Shown: piece after piece, positions 46,246 through 56,342 of the stretch
Numbering within the stretch: position 1 is the first letter of the stretch
Layout of the letters: each line of letters starts with the position of its first letter
Assembly: GCF_018446385.1 (NCBI RefSeq)
Contig: NC_055987.1
Span: forward strand, 3,780,205 to 3,844,204
Origin: Zingiber officinale
Lineage: Eukaryota; Streptophyta; Magnoliopsida; Zingiberales; Zingiberaceae
Direction of reading: 5' to 3'
DNA length: 64,000 nucleotides
The notes under the pieces: generated by a model
Database searches by the model: none
What the model was told of the DNA's origin: nothing
The model's input: only the letters and a program-made list of their open reading frames with translations
Made by a program: the position numbers and the translations under genes

Positions 46246-47931
46246 GTGCACAGAATGTCTCAACAAGAAGGATTTAGCACAGTGCGACCTCCACTCTTCA
46301 ACGGGGACGACTTCCCGTACTGGAAGAAGCGCATGGAGGTCTACCTCAAAACAGACTTCGACCAGTGGATGAGCATTACGAAACCCTACAAAATTCCAGT
46401 GGACAACGCCGGGAATCTAGTGGATCCTGAAGACTGGACAGCAGATCTGAAGAAAAAAGCATCAACAGAAAATAAAGCGATCAACACTCTGCAGTGCGGA
46501 TTGACAAGAGAAGAACTGAACAGAGTCGGTCCACACAAAAACGCTAAAGAGCTATGGGACAAGTTGATCGAACTGCACGAGGGAACGAGCGACGCTAAGG
46601 TAACAAAACGAGACCTGCTTTTAAATAAAATTTTTAATATAAAAATGCAGGAAGGAGAAACAGCGAATCAACTACACGCGAGGATCAAGGACATCCTCAA
46701 CGGGCTTCATGCAATAGGCCACCAGATGGAGAACAGAGACTTAATAAGGTACGCATTAAACGCCTTTCCACGTAATAGTTTGTGGGCATCAATAGTGGAT
46801 GCCTACAAAATTTCTAAGAATCTTTCTAACTTAAAATTAGATGAGTTTTTCTGTGAATTAGAATTACACGAACAAACTAATGCTGGAGCCGAGAAAGGTA
46901 TAGCTCTATTTGCAGGTTCCTCCAAAGAAAAGAAAAGCAAGCCTGAAGTTGAAGAAGAATCTGGCCAAGACTCAGAAGACGAAGAACACCTGGTGAACTT
47001 GGTAAGAAAAATGTTCACCAGGAGAAAGAGGAGCTTCAGCAAAAAGGACCTTCAAAAGATCAGCTCTCCCTCAGAACAAAAGAACGTGACTTGCTACGGC
47101 TGCAATAAAAAGGGACACTACAAGAACGAATGCCCAAAACTGAAGTTCGATAAACCAAAGCCAACCAAAAAGAAAGCACTGAAAGCAACATGGGACGACT
47201 CCTCGGACGAATCAGAAGAAGAAGAACAGAAACATCAGAGCCACCTCGCACTGATGGCCCGCGAAGCCGAAACAGAAGACGAGTCGGAAGATGAAGACGG
47301 GTCTGAACTCGAAATAAGCCACGAGTCCGTACTCGTTTCCGAAGGCTCGAATGAGGTATATTTTAATTTAAACAAAAATTTTTTTAGAATCATCTCCTGT
47401 TTAAATAGTAAATTAACTAAAGTAGAAAATGAAAACAAATCACTTCTTGAGGAAAATCAAAACCTCAAGGAACAATTAAAAAATTCGAATCCAACTCAAG
47501 ATCTAACACTTGAGGAGGAAAATCTATCATTAAAAAATGATGTTAAAAATTTAAAAGAAATGTTAGAAAAATTTACAACAAGATTAAAAAATTTAGATTT
47601 AATCCTAAATAATCAAAAAGCATGTTATAATAAAACCGGACTAGGATATAAGTCGAATTTAAATAAAACCTTCAAATCATTAATAACCCAATACAAATCA
47701 ACCAATCTAGCCTGGGTTCCGAAAGCGTGTCTGACCACGCAAGTAGGACTTAATCAATATTATATACCTAAAGAAAAAATACATTATATAAAATCGAATA
47801 AACCAAACCAAAATCCAAAATACAAACCTAAATTAAATTCAAAATCTAAACAGTTTCAAAACCAACAAAATTATCACCAAGTTAACCATAACTATAAAAA
47901 GAATCGACACAAACCTAAAACCAAAATGTAA
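46246..47931 (+). CDS. gag-like frame of the young Sirevirus-like element
   Basis: 561-codon open frame about 200 bp after the primer site. N-terminal copia gag features (phrases LFNGDDFPYWKKRMEVYL and AKELWDKLIELHEG), an acidic Ser/Glu-rich linker, one CCHC knuckle CYGCNKKGHYKNEC at about residues 283-296, then a coiled-coil stretch (LTKVENENKSLLEENQNL) and an Asn/Lys-rich tail. Expected to package element RNA. It differs clearly from the gag of the TPI-intron element, which has two knuckles. Confidence 0.88.
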   Translation: MHRMSQQEGFSTVRPPLFNGDDFPYWKKRMEVYLKTDFDQWMSITKPYKIPVDNAGNLVDPEDWTADLKKKASTENKAINTLQCGLTREELNRVGPHKNAKELWDKLIELHEGTSDAKVTKRDLLLNKIFNIKMQEGETANQLHARIKDILNGLHAIGHQMENRDLIRYALNAFPRNSLWASIVDAYKISKNLSNLKLDEFFCELELHEQTNAGAEKGIALFAGSSKEKKSKPEVEEESGQDSEDEEHLVNLVRKMFTRRKRSFSKKDLQKISSPSEQKNVTCYGCNKKGHYKNECPKLKFDKPKPTKKKALKATWDDSSDESEEEEQKHQSHLALMAREAETEDESEDEDGSELEISHESVLVSEGSNEVYFNLNKNFFRIISCLNSKLTKVENENKSLLEENQNLKEQLKNSNPTQDLTLEEENLSLKNDVKNLKEMLEKFTTRLKNLDLILNNQKACYNKTGLGYKSNLNKTFKSLITQYKSTNLAWVPKACLTTQVGLNQYYIPKEKIHYIKSNKPNQNPKYKPKLNSKSKQFQNQQNYHQVNHNYKKNRHKPKTKM

Positions 47932-48439
47932 ATAATTCAGGGGGAGGCTCTAGAATAGCTGGCACCTCCAAAACTAACTTACCCGACAGGGTAACCCAAA
48001 ACTAACTAACCCGGCAGGGTAATTAGAATTTGAGGCCAAGTTTAACTTAAATCACGGTACTGGAGAAGTTTTTGGATGATAGTACGTTAGGGAAACTTGG
48101 GCATCGCATGTCTAGAAAGATATGGCTTCGATCTGGTGCATTTGGCCAAGTGGAACTGACCGAAGCTACCCTTAAGCGAAGCCTAACCAGTTAGACCAAG
48201 ATTTAGTACTAAGTTTCGTGGATAGGACTATTCGGAAAACCTCGAAAGGTTGGTTACTTCTAATGATGTCCTTGTGACTCACCAAGCTTAGAAGTTTATT
48301 CGAAGAATGCCTATTTGTGGAAACCAAAGCTAAGTCTGAATCTAACACAAGTTAAACCAAAACTCTGTAATCAAACCAATTTCATCTCACAAAATCATAG
48401 GGTTCCCTGATTGATAATATAGATCGGATGAGATGAATA

Positions 48440-48777
48440 AGGCTTAAATTTTAAAGTCAAAATTTTTAATTTTAAACTTAAAAATTAATTTCAAATTTTT
48501 TTTAAACTTAAAAATTAATTTCAAAATTTTTAATTTTAAACTTAAAAATTAATTTCAAAATTTTTAATTTTAACTTAAAAATTATTTTCAAAACTTTAAT
48601 TTTAAACTTAACTTCAAAATTTTTAATTTTAACTTAAAAATTAATTTCAAAATTTTAATTTTAAGCTTAAAAATTTAATTTCAAAATTTTAAACTTAATT
48701 TCAAATTTTTTAATTTTAACTTTTAAATTAATTCAAAATTTTAATTTTAAAACTTAACTCCAAAACCTAAAACTCAC

Positions 48778-48838
<61 letters not shown>
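48440..48838. repeat. AT-rich direct repeats and a long (TA)n tract
   Basis: About nine degenerate copies of a 30-40 bp unit with the phrase TTTAAACTTAAAAATTAATT (about 48450-48770), then an uninterrupted (TA)n run of roughly 55 bp (48784-48838), directly before the internal palindrome cluster. Confidence 0.85.
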
Positions 48839-48841
<3 letters not shown>

Positions 48842-48849
48842 CAGTAAAA

Positions 48850-48972
48850 AACCAGGGGCGGGCGCCCCTGGTATTCCCCTTCGGGGCGCCCGGAAGGGGA
48901 TTCGGGCGCCCCGCCCTAAATCAACCCCGGGCGCCCGGAAGGGATCCGGGCGCCCGGAGTCCCCTATAAATA
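48850..48972 (+). promoter_or_regulatory. Internal promoter-like block: GGGCGCCCGG palindromes plus TATA
   Basis: Five or six GGGCGCC-centred palindromes (GGGCGCCC, CCGGGCGCCCGG) are followed by CCCCTATAAATAAGG, with TATAAATA at 48965-48972. This is the same arrangement as in the element's LTR, but located 400 bp before the second open frame. Confidence 0.7.
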
Positions 48973-49369
48973 AGGGGCAGCAGGCGCCCCCAATCCTTGC
49001 ACTACTAATTCTCACTTTTGCCAAGGTTCACTCCGAACCTCAGTGCGAAAGTACTCTAAATCAAAATTTTCTTGCGGTGAAGACGCTGTTGCGATTCAAC
49101 CGAGGTCGTCAGATCTTTATTTGTCGATGGCTCCTCGGTAAAAAATTCTTCCCCTCCCTAAAAATTTTTTTTATTAGAATTTGGTCTCTTATTTTGTTTC
49201 TTAGAATGTTTTATTATATATATACAGTAGGAAACGAACAAATACTGGTGATGGACCCTCCAATGCTAGCACAGACCCTAGGTTCCCCACAGATGAACTT
49301 AGGATTAAGTTTGAGTCAACTATCTATAAGGCCATTAGGACTGCCTGCATAGATAGATCTTTCTTTCTA

Positions 49370-50395
49370 GTGTCATGTCCCTCCGTTTTAGAGGTTATAG
49401 ACCACTATAACTTAAAGAACCTTGTCGAATGTACCAGTCCAATAAACATAAGTCTGTGTGCCGAATTTTGCAATAACCTAGTGAAAGTAGACGATCTCAC
49501 CTATACCACTAGGGCAGCAGGCACTGATATCATATTTTCCCCTACTACTATCCGAGAGTTCTTAGAGTTACGTCCATCTACTTGTTCATTTTTGTGCTAT
49601 CCTCCCAGGGATCTACCATTCGGAGATCCCTACTCACATATTACTCTCGATACGATTTATTCGTATTTTTTTGGAGGAGAGCGAGATCCCACTGTGACAC
49701 AGTTTAGGTCGGTAGAACTTCGAGTACAGGACTACACTCTTTATAGGGTGTTAGTCCTTTGCATTTTACCACTGACCACTCGGGACATCGCTGTGATGCG
49801 CCCATTTCATTCGTTCTTACTCTATGCCCTGAGTCATAGGTTAGATATTGACATCAGCCTACATATCTTCTCCACCATTATTTACTCGGCTGGATTCGTC
49901 ACTGATAGACGAGTCCACATGCCATTTTGTCACATTCTGACAGCCTATATGTCCTCATTGCACATTGATGTCACTAGAGGAGACATTGCCCATATGACCG
50001 AGTTCGATGTTATAGCGGCTCGGAACTTCTCCCTAGCCGGTGTCCAGATAGATAGGGATGACGGGACTATGTTTTGGCGGAGGGGGGCACAACACCAGCC
50101 AGATCCAGACGCACAAGTGGACGAGTTCATGCTCACACTATATCCAGAGGAAGCCGCACCGGCTCCACCACCGCCCCCAGCTCGAGCACCACGACACGCT
50201 CCCCGCACTCTAGCCGACCGTATGACCGGACTAGAGAGAGCTATGGCGAGTCTCCAGCAGGAGAACTCTGATTTTCATCGGGACATACGACGAGAGGTTG
50301 CCGAGTTACGAGCTGCCGGGGACACACGACACACTGAGCTGATGGCACTTCTTCGATCCTTGGGATCTGGACCACCCCCCTCATCATCTCAGTAG
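49370..50395 (+). CDS. Second open frame of the Sirevirus-like element (plant retroelement accessory protein)
   Basis: 341 codons as bounded here. The open frame continues upstream to near 49229, so the true start is unresolved; the region just before has intron-like edges. The first 230 residues (phrases AEFCNNLVKVDDLTY, FSPTTIREFLELRP and HSFLLYALSHRLDIDISLHI) resemble the putative plant transposon-protein domain found in several plant retroelements. A Pro/Ala-rich hinge and a C-terminal coiled coil (TGLERAMASLQQENSDFHRD) follow. No catalytic motif and no clear membrane segment. Its position downstream of gag suggests the accessory/env-like place of Sireviruses. Function unknown. Confidence 0.75.
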   Translation: MSCPSVLEVIDHYNLKNLVECTSPINISLCAEFCNNLVKVDDLTYTTRAAGTDIIFSPTTIREFLELRPSTCSFLCYPPRDLPFGDPYSHITLDTIYSYFFGGERDPTVTQFRSVELRVQDYTLYRVLVLCILPLTTRDIAVMRPFHSFLLYALSHRLDIDISLHIFSTIIYSAGFVTDRRVHMPFCHILTAYMSSLHIDVTRGDIAHMTEFDVIAARNFSLAGVQIDRDDGTMFWRRGAQHQPDPDAQVDEFMLTLYPEEAAPAPPPPPARAPRHAPRTLADRMTGLERAMASLQQENSDFHRDIRREVAELRAAGDTRHTELMALLRSLGSGPPPSSSQ

Positions 50396-51657
50396 CTTTA
50401 GTTATGACCTACTTCTGTAGTTACACTACTTGTAAAATATTTTGGATTTATCTAGTATATTTCAGACCTACATTGATTATGTTCTATCTCGGTCGCCTAG
50501 GAATTTAAAAATTTCAAAATTGTTTTCAAAAATCACTCTTTCAACTTATAAGTCAAATTTGTCTGTTTTCAAAACCTTCCATTTTTAGACTTTCAAAAAC
50601 AATTTTGGCCTTAGACTAGTTTTGAATCCTTAGAAAGCATGTACCCATAGATCTAGTTTTTGAGCATCTCACCAACACCTTAGGTTTACCTTGCTTGTGT
50701 TTGACAAACATAGAAAGGGGTGAGATGCATAGGCCAACTGTCTGGACTTAAGATGCTTATTTCAGTGCATCAGCATAAGTCTGGACGTTAAATACAAATC
50801 AGACAGTAATCAGATTAAGATCATCAGTCAAGTCATACACTGACTGTTTACAATCACCTTAAACTGACTAACCAAGTGAAAGCTACTATCTTCTGATAGT
50901 TGGTTAGTACCTAATTGGTTAGACAGCTGGTTAAAGTTAAGTATCAAGTTCAGGGGGAGAATTAACTCAAATTTTGTGTGTTTGAAAAATGCCTTTTAAA
51001 ACCTAACCTATGTTTGAACATTGATTTACAAAAGTTAAATTTAGCTAAGTATTTGAAAAATGTGAAAGTTTAATCGCACCCAATTTTCAAACCTGATCTG
51101 AAAAGTCAACTATTTCCAAATTTAACCTTTATCAAATTAGCCTTAAAAATTTATTTTGGCAAAAATTTTACTTCTTGAAAAATTATTCTTACTTGTTTAA
51201 TTTTTGCTTTGTTTTGAAAAATCGAAGTTTACCTTTTTGAAAAGTAAATACTACTTAAACATAAAAAGTAAATTTGAAAAACCTGTTTTGAAATTTTCTA
51301 CACGCTTGAAAAGTTAAACTTGATTAACTTTAAATTTATACTTTTTAAAATTCAACTTGTCTCCCCCGAGTCAACTTGACTATTTTTTAACTTGGTGTTA
51401 AAAATTGTACTCTTATCTTTTGAACCAAACTTAGATATGTTTCAAAATTTGATTACCTTTTACAGTAACTCTTCACTATGATTGTTTACCCTTGCTTATT
51501 TTTTATGAATGCCAAAGGGGGAGGGTTAGGTGGTTAAGTTAGCTAAATCAAATTAAAAAATACAAACTAACTTTAAAACCACATAAATGCATGTTGTTTC
51601 TTGCATATGTTTTTCACTAACTTAACCAGGTTGTCATTCCATCAAAAAGGGGGAGAT

Positions 51658-52803
51658 TGTTGGTGCGGGTAGCACTAACGGTCTAACCCAGGTTTTGATG
51701 AATGACAAATAGGTTAAGTTAGTTTTGTTGTTGTCTGACACCTTGATCAAGTGTGCAGGAAAAGTCCAGACAGGTCGACGGGCTGACCGGATGTCTGGCA
51801 CGAAGTCCAGCTAGGTCGACGGGTTGACCGGATAGCTGGCGAGAAGTCCAAGCTAGGTCGACGGGCTAACCGGATAGCTGGCGAGAAGTCCAAGCGGGTC
51901 GACGGGCTGACCGGACGCTTGGCGAGAAGTCCAAGCGGGTCGACGGGCTGACTGGATGCTTGGCGAGAAGTCCAGACGGGTCGACGGGCTGACCGGACGT
52001 CTGGCAGGTGAGTAAGGTAAGTCACTGGAGGGGAGTGACTGTGAGGACGCGTTCCTGGGAAGGGGACATTAGGCGTCGATCCGGCTTAGATCAATTTCGG
52101 ATGTCTAAGTCGAGATCGTGACTAGATTCCGGTCTCGGAAAGACGGAATCTAAGTCATACTCTTTTTAATTATGTGTTGAACTTTAACTGTGCTGACAAT
52201 CTGTTTTACAGGATATACATTTGCCTCGGACTAACTTTGTTTTGCAGGAAAAGGGAGTTTTCTGGAACAAGGTGGTCCGGGCGCCCGGAGGTCCAGGCGC
52301 CCGGAAGGGATCCGGACGCCCGGAAGGCGAATTCTATCCAGCCGAGTCGTCGCCACGTGGAGCATCATGGTTTGTGCAGCTACGTCACATTCCAGGTGCC
52401 CGGAAGGAATCCAGGCGCCCGGAACAGCATATAAAAGAAGCCCCAGGCAGGAGCTTCAGAAAATCAATTAAGCTGAGAACTCTTCTACTGCTGGTCTTGC
52501 TGCTCGACGTTCAGTGCGACGCCAACAAAGCTCCGACACTACGCTCCGTTCTTTTCCCTTTTTGTCGGTATTTGTTGTCAGTTTTCATTAGCATTCTCTG
52601 TACGGTTCTTTTGTAATCATCATTTCGAATTGCTAGTGATTGCCCAACGAAAGTGGTCAAGGACCACGGGCCTTCGAGTAGGAGTCGTCACAGGCTCCGA
52701 ACGAAGTAAAACCATTGTGTCTATTTTACTTTTCCGCTGCGTTTATACTCAATATTTTCGAATCGATATTCACCCCCCCTCTATCGAATCTAACGGTCCT
52801 ACA
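51658..52803 (+). repeat. 3' LTR of the young Sirevirus-like element
   Basis: 1146 bp, same layout as the 5' LTR; TATA box at 52430-52436. Most differences from the 5' copy are in the minisatellite and the palindrome block. Confidence 0.93.
51763..52004 (+). repeat. Six-unit hairpin minisatellite (3' LTR)
   Basis: Second copy of the minisatellite at 44998-45238 with the same order of arm types and a handful of substitutions, several of them in the constant core (GGGCTGACC against GGGTTGACC or GGGCTAACC). Confidence 0.9.
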
Positions 52804-54210
52804 CTTAGCGTCTTTGTGGATAATTTATAGCTAGCTTAAAAGTATTTCTTTATTTTTTTTTCTCTTTTATCAATACGGAGAAAGCTGTAGTAGAGTGTAT
52901 GAAAGTAGTGACTCCTATTCTAAATCAAATGAAATCTCAAATAGATGTACTTCAATCAAAGTTAGAGAATCATGAATCTCCATTGACTCGTCTTCGTAAG
53001 GAACTAGTGAATTTAGAAATCAAAAGGTATCTTTACTTTATTTAAATAATTGACTTTTATAATGAATTTTGATAGTTTTGTGATACATACATTATTTTTT
53101 ATTTAGGTTGCAGATAATATTATTTCACATGAACAAGGATTGGATAACCAACATGTACATTAGTAGTTATTTTCATAAGATTTTTTTTTAGTTTTATTAA
53201 CAATTTTAGTGATGTAGTAGTGTACATATTTTTAAGCTATAGATAAATTTATTTTACCGGTGCAACAACTTGAAAGGCACAAAGATATTGACAAACACAT
53301 AAACCATCATTTTTTATTACCAGATGAAGAGGTTTGTTTAACTTAGGGTTGTTTGTGTTGTATATATATATATATAGTTGCAAGAGAGAGGATTATGTGT
53401 TAGATGGTAAGATTTCTTATTGAAATGTTCTATTTATTGATTTTTTTGAACAATATATATTATAAATCATCTTTACCTCTAATAAGAGTTTTTTTTTATG
53501 TTCAGTATTCTGGTGAAGAAGGATTATAGAAGTTATCTCTAGATCACGAGGAATTGTTCTTTAGACTTTCTTTTGTATAACTTTAATGGGAATAGTTATT
53601 TTTTTATTATCAAATTAATGATATATATGTAGATATTTCTGTTATTGGATGAATCTTGGATGTACTTCAATTAATGATTATAGAATTTTATATTGTGGAT
53701 ATCATTTTTAATTTATAAAAAGCGAGTTTTTCCTTTTATTTTGAAATGACAATTTAATAAATTTAATCTAGATTAATTTGTATAATAAATGTTCTTTAAA
53801 GATTATTAATTTTTGTCATAATTGTTGCATCTAACAAGTTAAAATATTAGGGATTAACTGTCTTCACTTCTACCATCTTGATTTAGTGTCTTTAGTTTTT
53901 TCACAGGATAAGACATAACATTTGAGACAAAATAATAACTGTCTTAAATATTTTTGAGATAATTTAATAACTGTCTCATCATCGTCTTAAATAGCATTTG
54001 AGACAGTACAACTGTCTCAATATTTTTTTGAGACGCTTGTATTAGGGACGACTACATTACCGTCTCATCACCGTCTCAAAAACATTTTGAGACATTAAAT
54101 TTATAATTTAAGACATATTTTGTTGTGTCTCAAAACCTTTTGCTGCTGTGTAACTAATGAATTAAAGTCGAGATTAATTCAGAATCAAAATAGTCGAGCA
54201 ATAATGAGTA

Positions 54211-54983
54211 TAATTGTCGTTGATCTGAGCTCCTATATAAGGAGGCTGCGATCACAGACAGAAGACACACAATAACACAAGCAGAAGCTCCCCACCTTCA
54301 TTCCCTCATCCTTTGTTGTACAACTCTTGCTTGCCAGAGTACCCGTGATAACATTCGGGTGCCACTCATTTCGCCGTGACCACTAGTGCTTGGTGGAAGC
54401 ACAGTCAACCGTTGTATCTTAGGAAATAGACGACCGGAGTAAATCTCGAAGCACTGCTAGAGGTGGGGCAAATCTGTTTCAAGGAAACTGTGTCAATCGT
54501 AAGCCTCGGTCTGCTCGCCCGGTCGGCCTGTCTGTTCGCCCGACCTATCTGCTCGCCGGATCGGCCAGTCTGTTCGCCTAACCTGTCTGCCCACTCAGCC
54601 TGTCTGTTCGCCTAGCTTGCCTCTCACCAAGCCTGTCTGCACGTCCGATTGGTCTTTCTGCCCGCCCGATCGTACTGCTCGGTCGGTCTCTCTGATCGGA
54701 CGACTACTTTGCCCGATACTGCTCGGTCGACCTCTTTCTGTCTCCCGATCGTGCTGCTCGGTCGGCCTTTCTGATCCGCTGCGCCCGCTCGTGCTACTTG
54801 GTCGATCAACCCGCTCTGTCAACACTGTGCAGATTGCCTCATCACCTGACAGAAACCAACTTCTACTGACAGCCTGAGATTATCCGCTCAGATCATCTCT
54901 ATTGTAAGTTGAATTTAAATTTGGTGTAATTTTAAATTCAGCTCAGTCCCTAAAATCTCCGGCAATAAATTATTGATCCAACA
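54211..54983 (+). repeat. 3' LTR material, right part
   Basis: Restarts at GTTGATCTGAGCTCC and runs to the LTR end GATCCAACA. Its first roughly 300 bp repeat, in diverged form, the end of the left part (42928-43206). The two parts are therefore not simply one LTR split in two. Confidence 0.8.
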
Positions 54984-56283
54984 GTTATCCTCGCTTTCAC
55001 TGCCTACTATTGAGGATGTTTTTTGTGCCATTTTTTCGGCATGGGTAAAATTATTTGCAACGTAAGATTGTACCGATCTCATTGATTCTATACGATCCCA
55101 TTACAAAATCCAATCTCAATCGATCATGTATCGATTTACCGCTTCCGGATTGTACGATCTTACTTGTGATTTTACAAACCATGGTTACGTTACAACTAGC
55201 TACTACAATATAACTACATGGTAAGTATTTAGTAGCTTCTATAATTATTTTAAATTAATTTTAATGATTTTAAATAATTTTAATTAAGTTGGTAACAAAT
55301 ATTTGATATAACAGTGCTCTTCATAGTTTAGGATTTAGAATCTCGTTATATCTGTATTGTAACTCTTTATTAATTTTAACTTTATGATTTTAAAGTGATT
55401 TTAATTAAGTTGATAAAAATTATTTTGATATAATAATATTTTTGATTAAAATAAAATAATCAAAATATCATATTATAGCATTTAATCGCACTCTATATAG
55501 AATAAGGTGTATTTTGGGTATAAAATATTTAAAGAAATGCTCATTTGACTGTTTTTTTTTTTTTTTTGAAAAAAACATCCTTTTCAACCATTTATAATAT
55601 TTAAGGATCTTTTTTATTTTTACCTAAATATTACAATATTAATATGATACGAACCCTTCCTACTGTAAGACATGGCCAATTTATACAGTTTTTTCATTTT
55701 CATATTTAAATTAGAAAAATAATTTATAGAGAAAAAAATCTTTAAAAAAAGTTAGGAATAAACATGTAAAATGATCATCCACAGCAATAAAAATGATGGA
55801 TCATAAATATATATATATATATATTTTTAATTTTATTTTAAAATTTTCTTTCTCTACATTTCATTATTTTAAATTAATAGGTTCACATCGTAAATATAGT
55901 GTGCAAAGTATTATAAAAATTAAAATTTAAAGTGATAAATTTGGATTTATTTTTAGGAAGATTATTTTATTGATAAGGTTAATTGTCGACAGGAATTCTA
56001 GTGTCTTATCCTCAAATACTAGAGTATTTGAAGTATTATCTTATTAAAATAACCTAAATTAAAGAAGCCGCCGACTGATTATTTAATTTATTTGTCAAAT
56101 TTTGCAATCAACGGCGGAGATGGACTCAAGGTGTCGAAGAGCACAGATCTGCTTTAAGGCGGTTGCCTTTTATAATAACTTCCAAGTTCGGCCAAAAATA
56201 AAAAAAGACTTTTTTTTTGAAAAAAGAAAAACAAAATGATGTCTATTCGGATCATTATTGCCTTATTTGATTTGATTATCGAT
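54984..56283. other. Intergenic, AT-rich
   Basis: Starts with the right-hand target duplication of the copia element and a remnant of the 131 bp tandem repeat. Then AT-rich spacer with a T run near 55550 and a (TA)n run near 55805. No gene was recognised. Confidence 0.5.
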
Positions 56284-56342
56284 CACGTGGGACCTGCCGT
56301 CCGCTCCTCTTTCTAACGGTCGGATGCCGGCCCGAACGGCTA
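56284..56342 (+). promoter_or_regulatory. Kinesin-5 promoter: G-box and two MSA-type (AACGG) sites
   Basis: CACGTG at 56284-56289; TCTAACGGTCG at 56312-56322, and CCGAACGGCTA at 56332-56342. The last two match the mitosis-specific activator consensus YCYAACGGYYA with one mismatch each. MYB3R factors use such sites to drive G2/M genes, which fits a spindle kinesin. Confidence 0.65.

Larger units (their letters stand above)
44892..52803 (+). mobile_element. Young Sirevirus-like LTR element, no pol, with a second ORF
   Basis: 7912 bp, flanked by CTTAG on both sides (44887-44891 and 52804-52808). 5' LTR 44892-46041, Met-tRNA primer site 46044-46055, gag frame 46246-47931, AT-rich spacer, internal palindrome cluster with TATA box, a 341-codon second frame (49370-50395), polypurine tract AAAAAGGGGGAGA before the 3' LTR (51658-52803). 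LTRs differ by roughly 1.5% by eye, so insertion is recent, in the order of a million years or less at commonly used plant rates. No reverse transcriptase or integrase was recognised, so it is non-autonomous. Structurally it looks whole. Confidence 0.92.
43207..54150. mobile_element. CACTA-type (En/Spm) DNA transposon, interrupted
   Basis: Ends are CACTACTAGAAAACTAGG and, as reverse complement, CACAGCAGCAAAAGG, both running into TTTTGAGACA. About 300 bp inside each end is packed with subterminal repeats of the AAGACAGT/GAGACGGT/TGTCTCA type, as expected for transposase-binding sites. Own length is about 3.0 kb (43207-44891 and 52809-54150); the rest is the inserted LTR element. No full transposase is seen. 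Short coding-like pieces occur at 43850-44030 (Arg-rich), 44345-44550, and 52880-53030 (coiled-coil-like, phrase IDVLQSKLENHESPLTRL). No matching three-base target duplication was found (ATC against TAA). Confidence 0.75.
36474..54983 (+). mobile_element. Old Ty1/copia element, host of the transposon nest
   Basis: The outer element of the nest. 5' LTR at 36474-37234; gag-like region about 37335-38200; protease and pre-integrase region about 38180-38620; integrase about 39580-40150; reverse transcriptase about 40690-41450; RNase H about 41450-42180; 3' LTR material at 42611-43206 and again at 54211-54983. Both outer edges carry the five-base duplication GTTAT (36469-36473 and 54984-54988). The coding region has many breaks (ten or more by eye) and the LTRs are well diverged, so it is an old, dead copy. 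It was later entered by a solo LTR and by a CACTA element. Confidence 0.85.
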
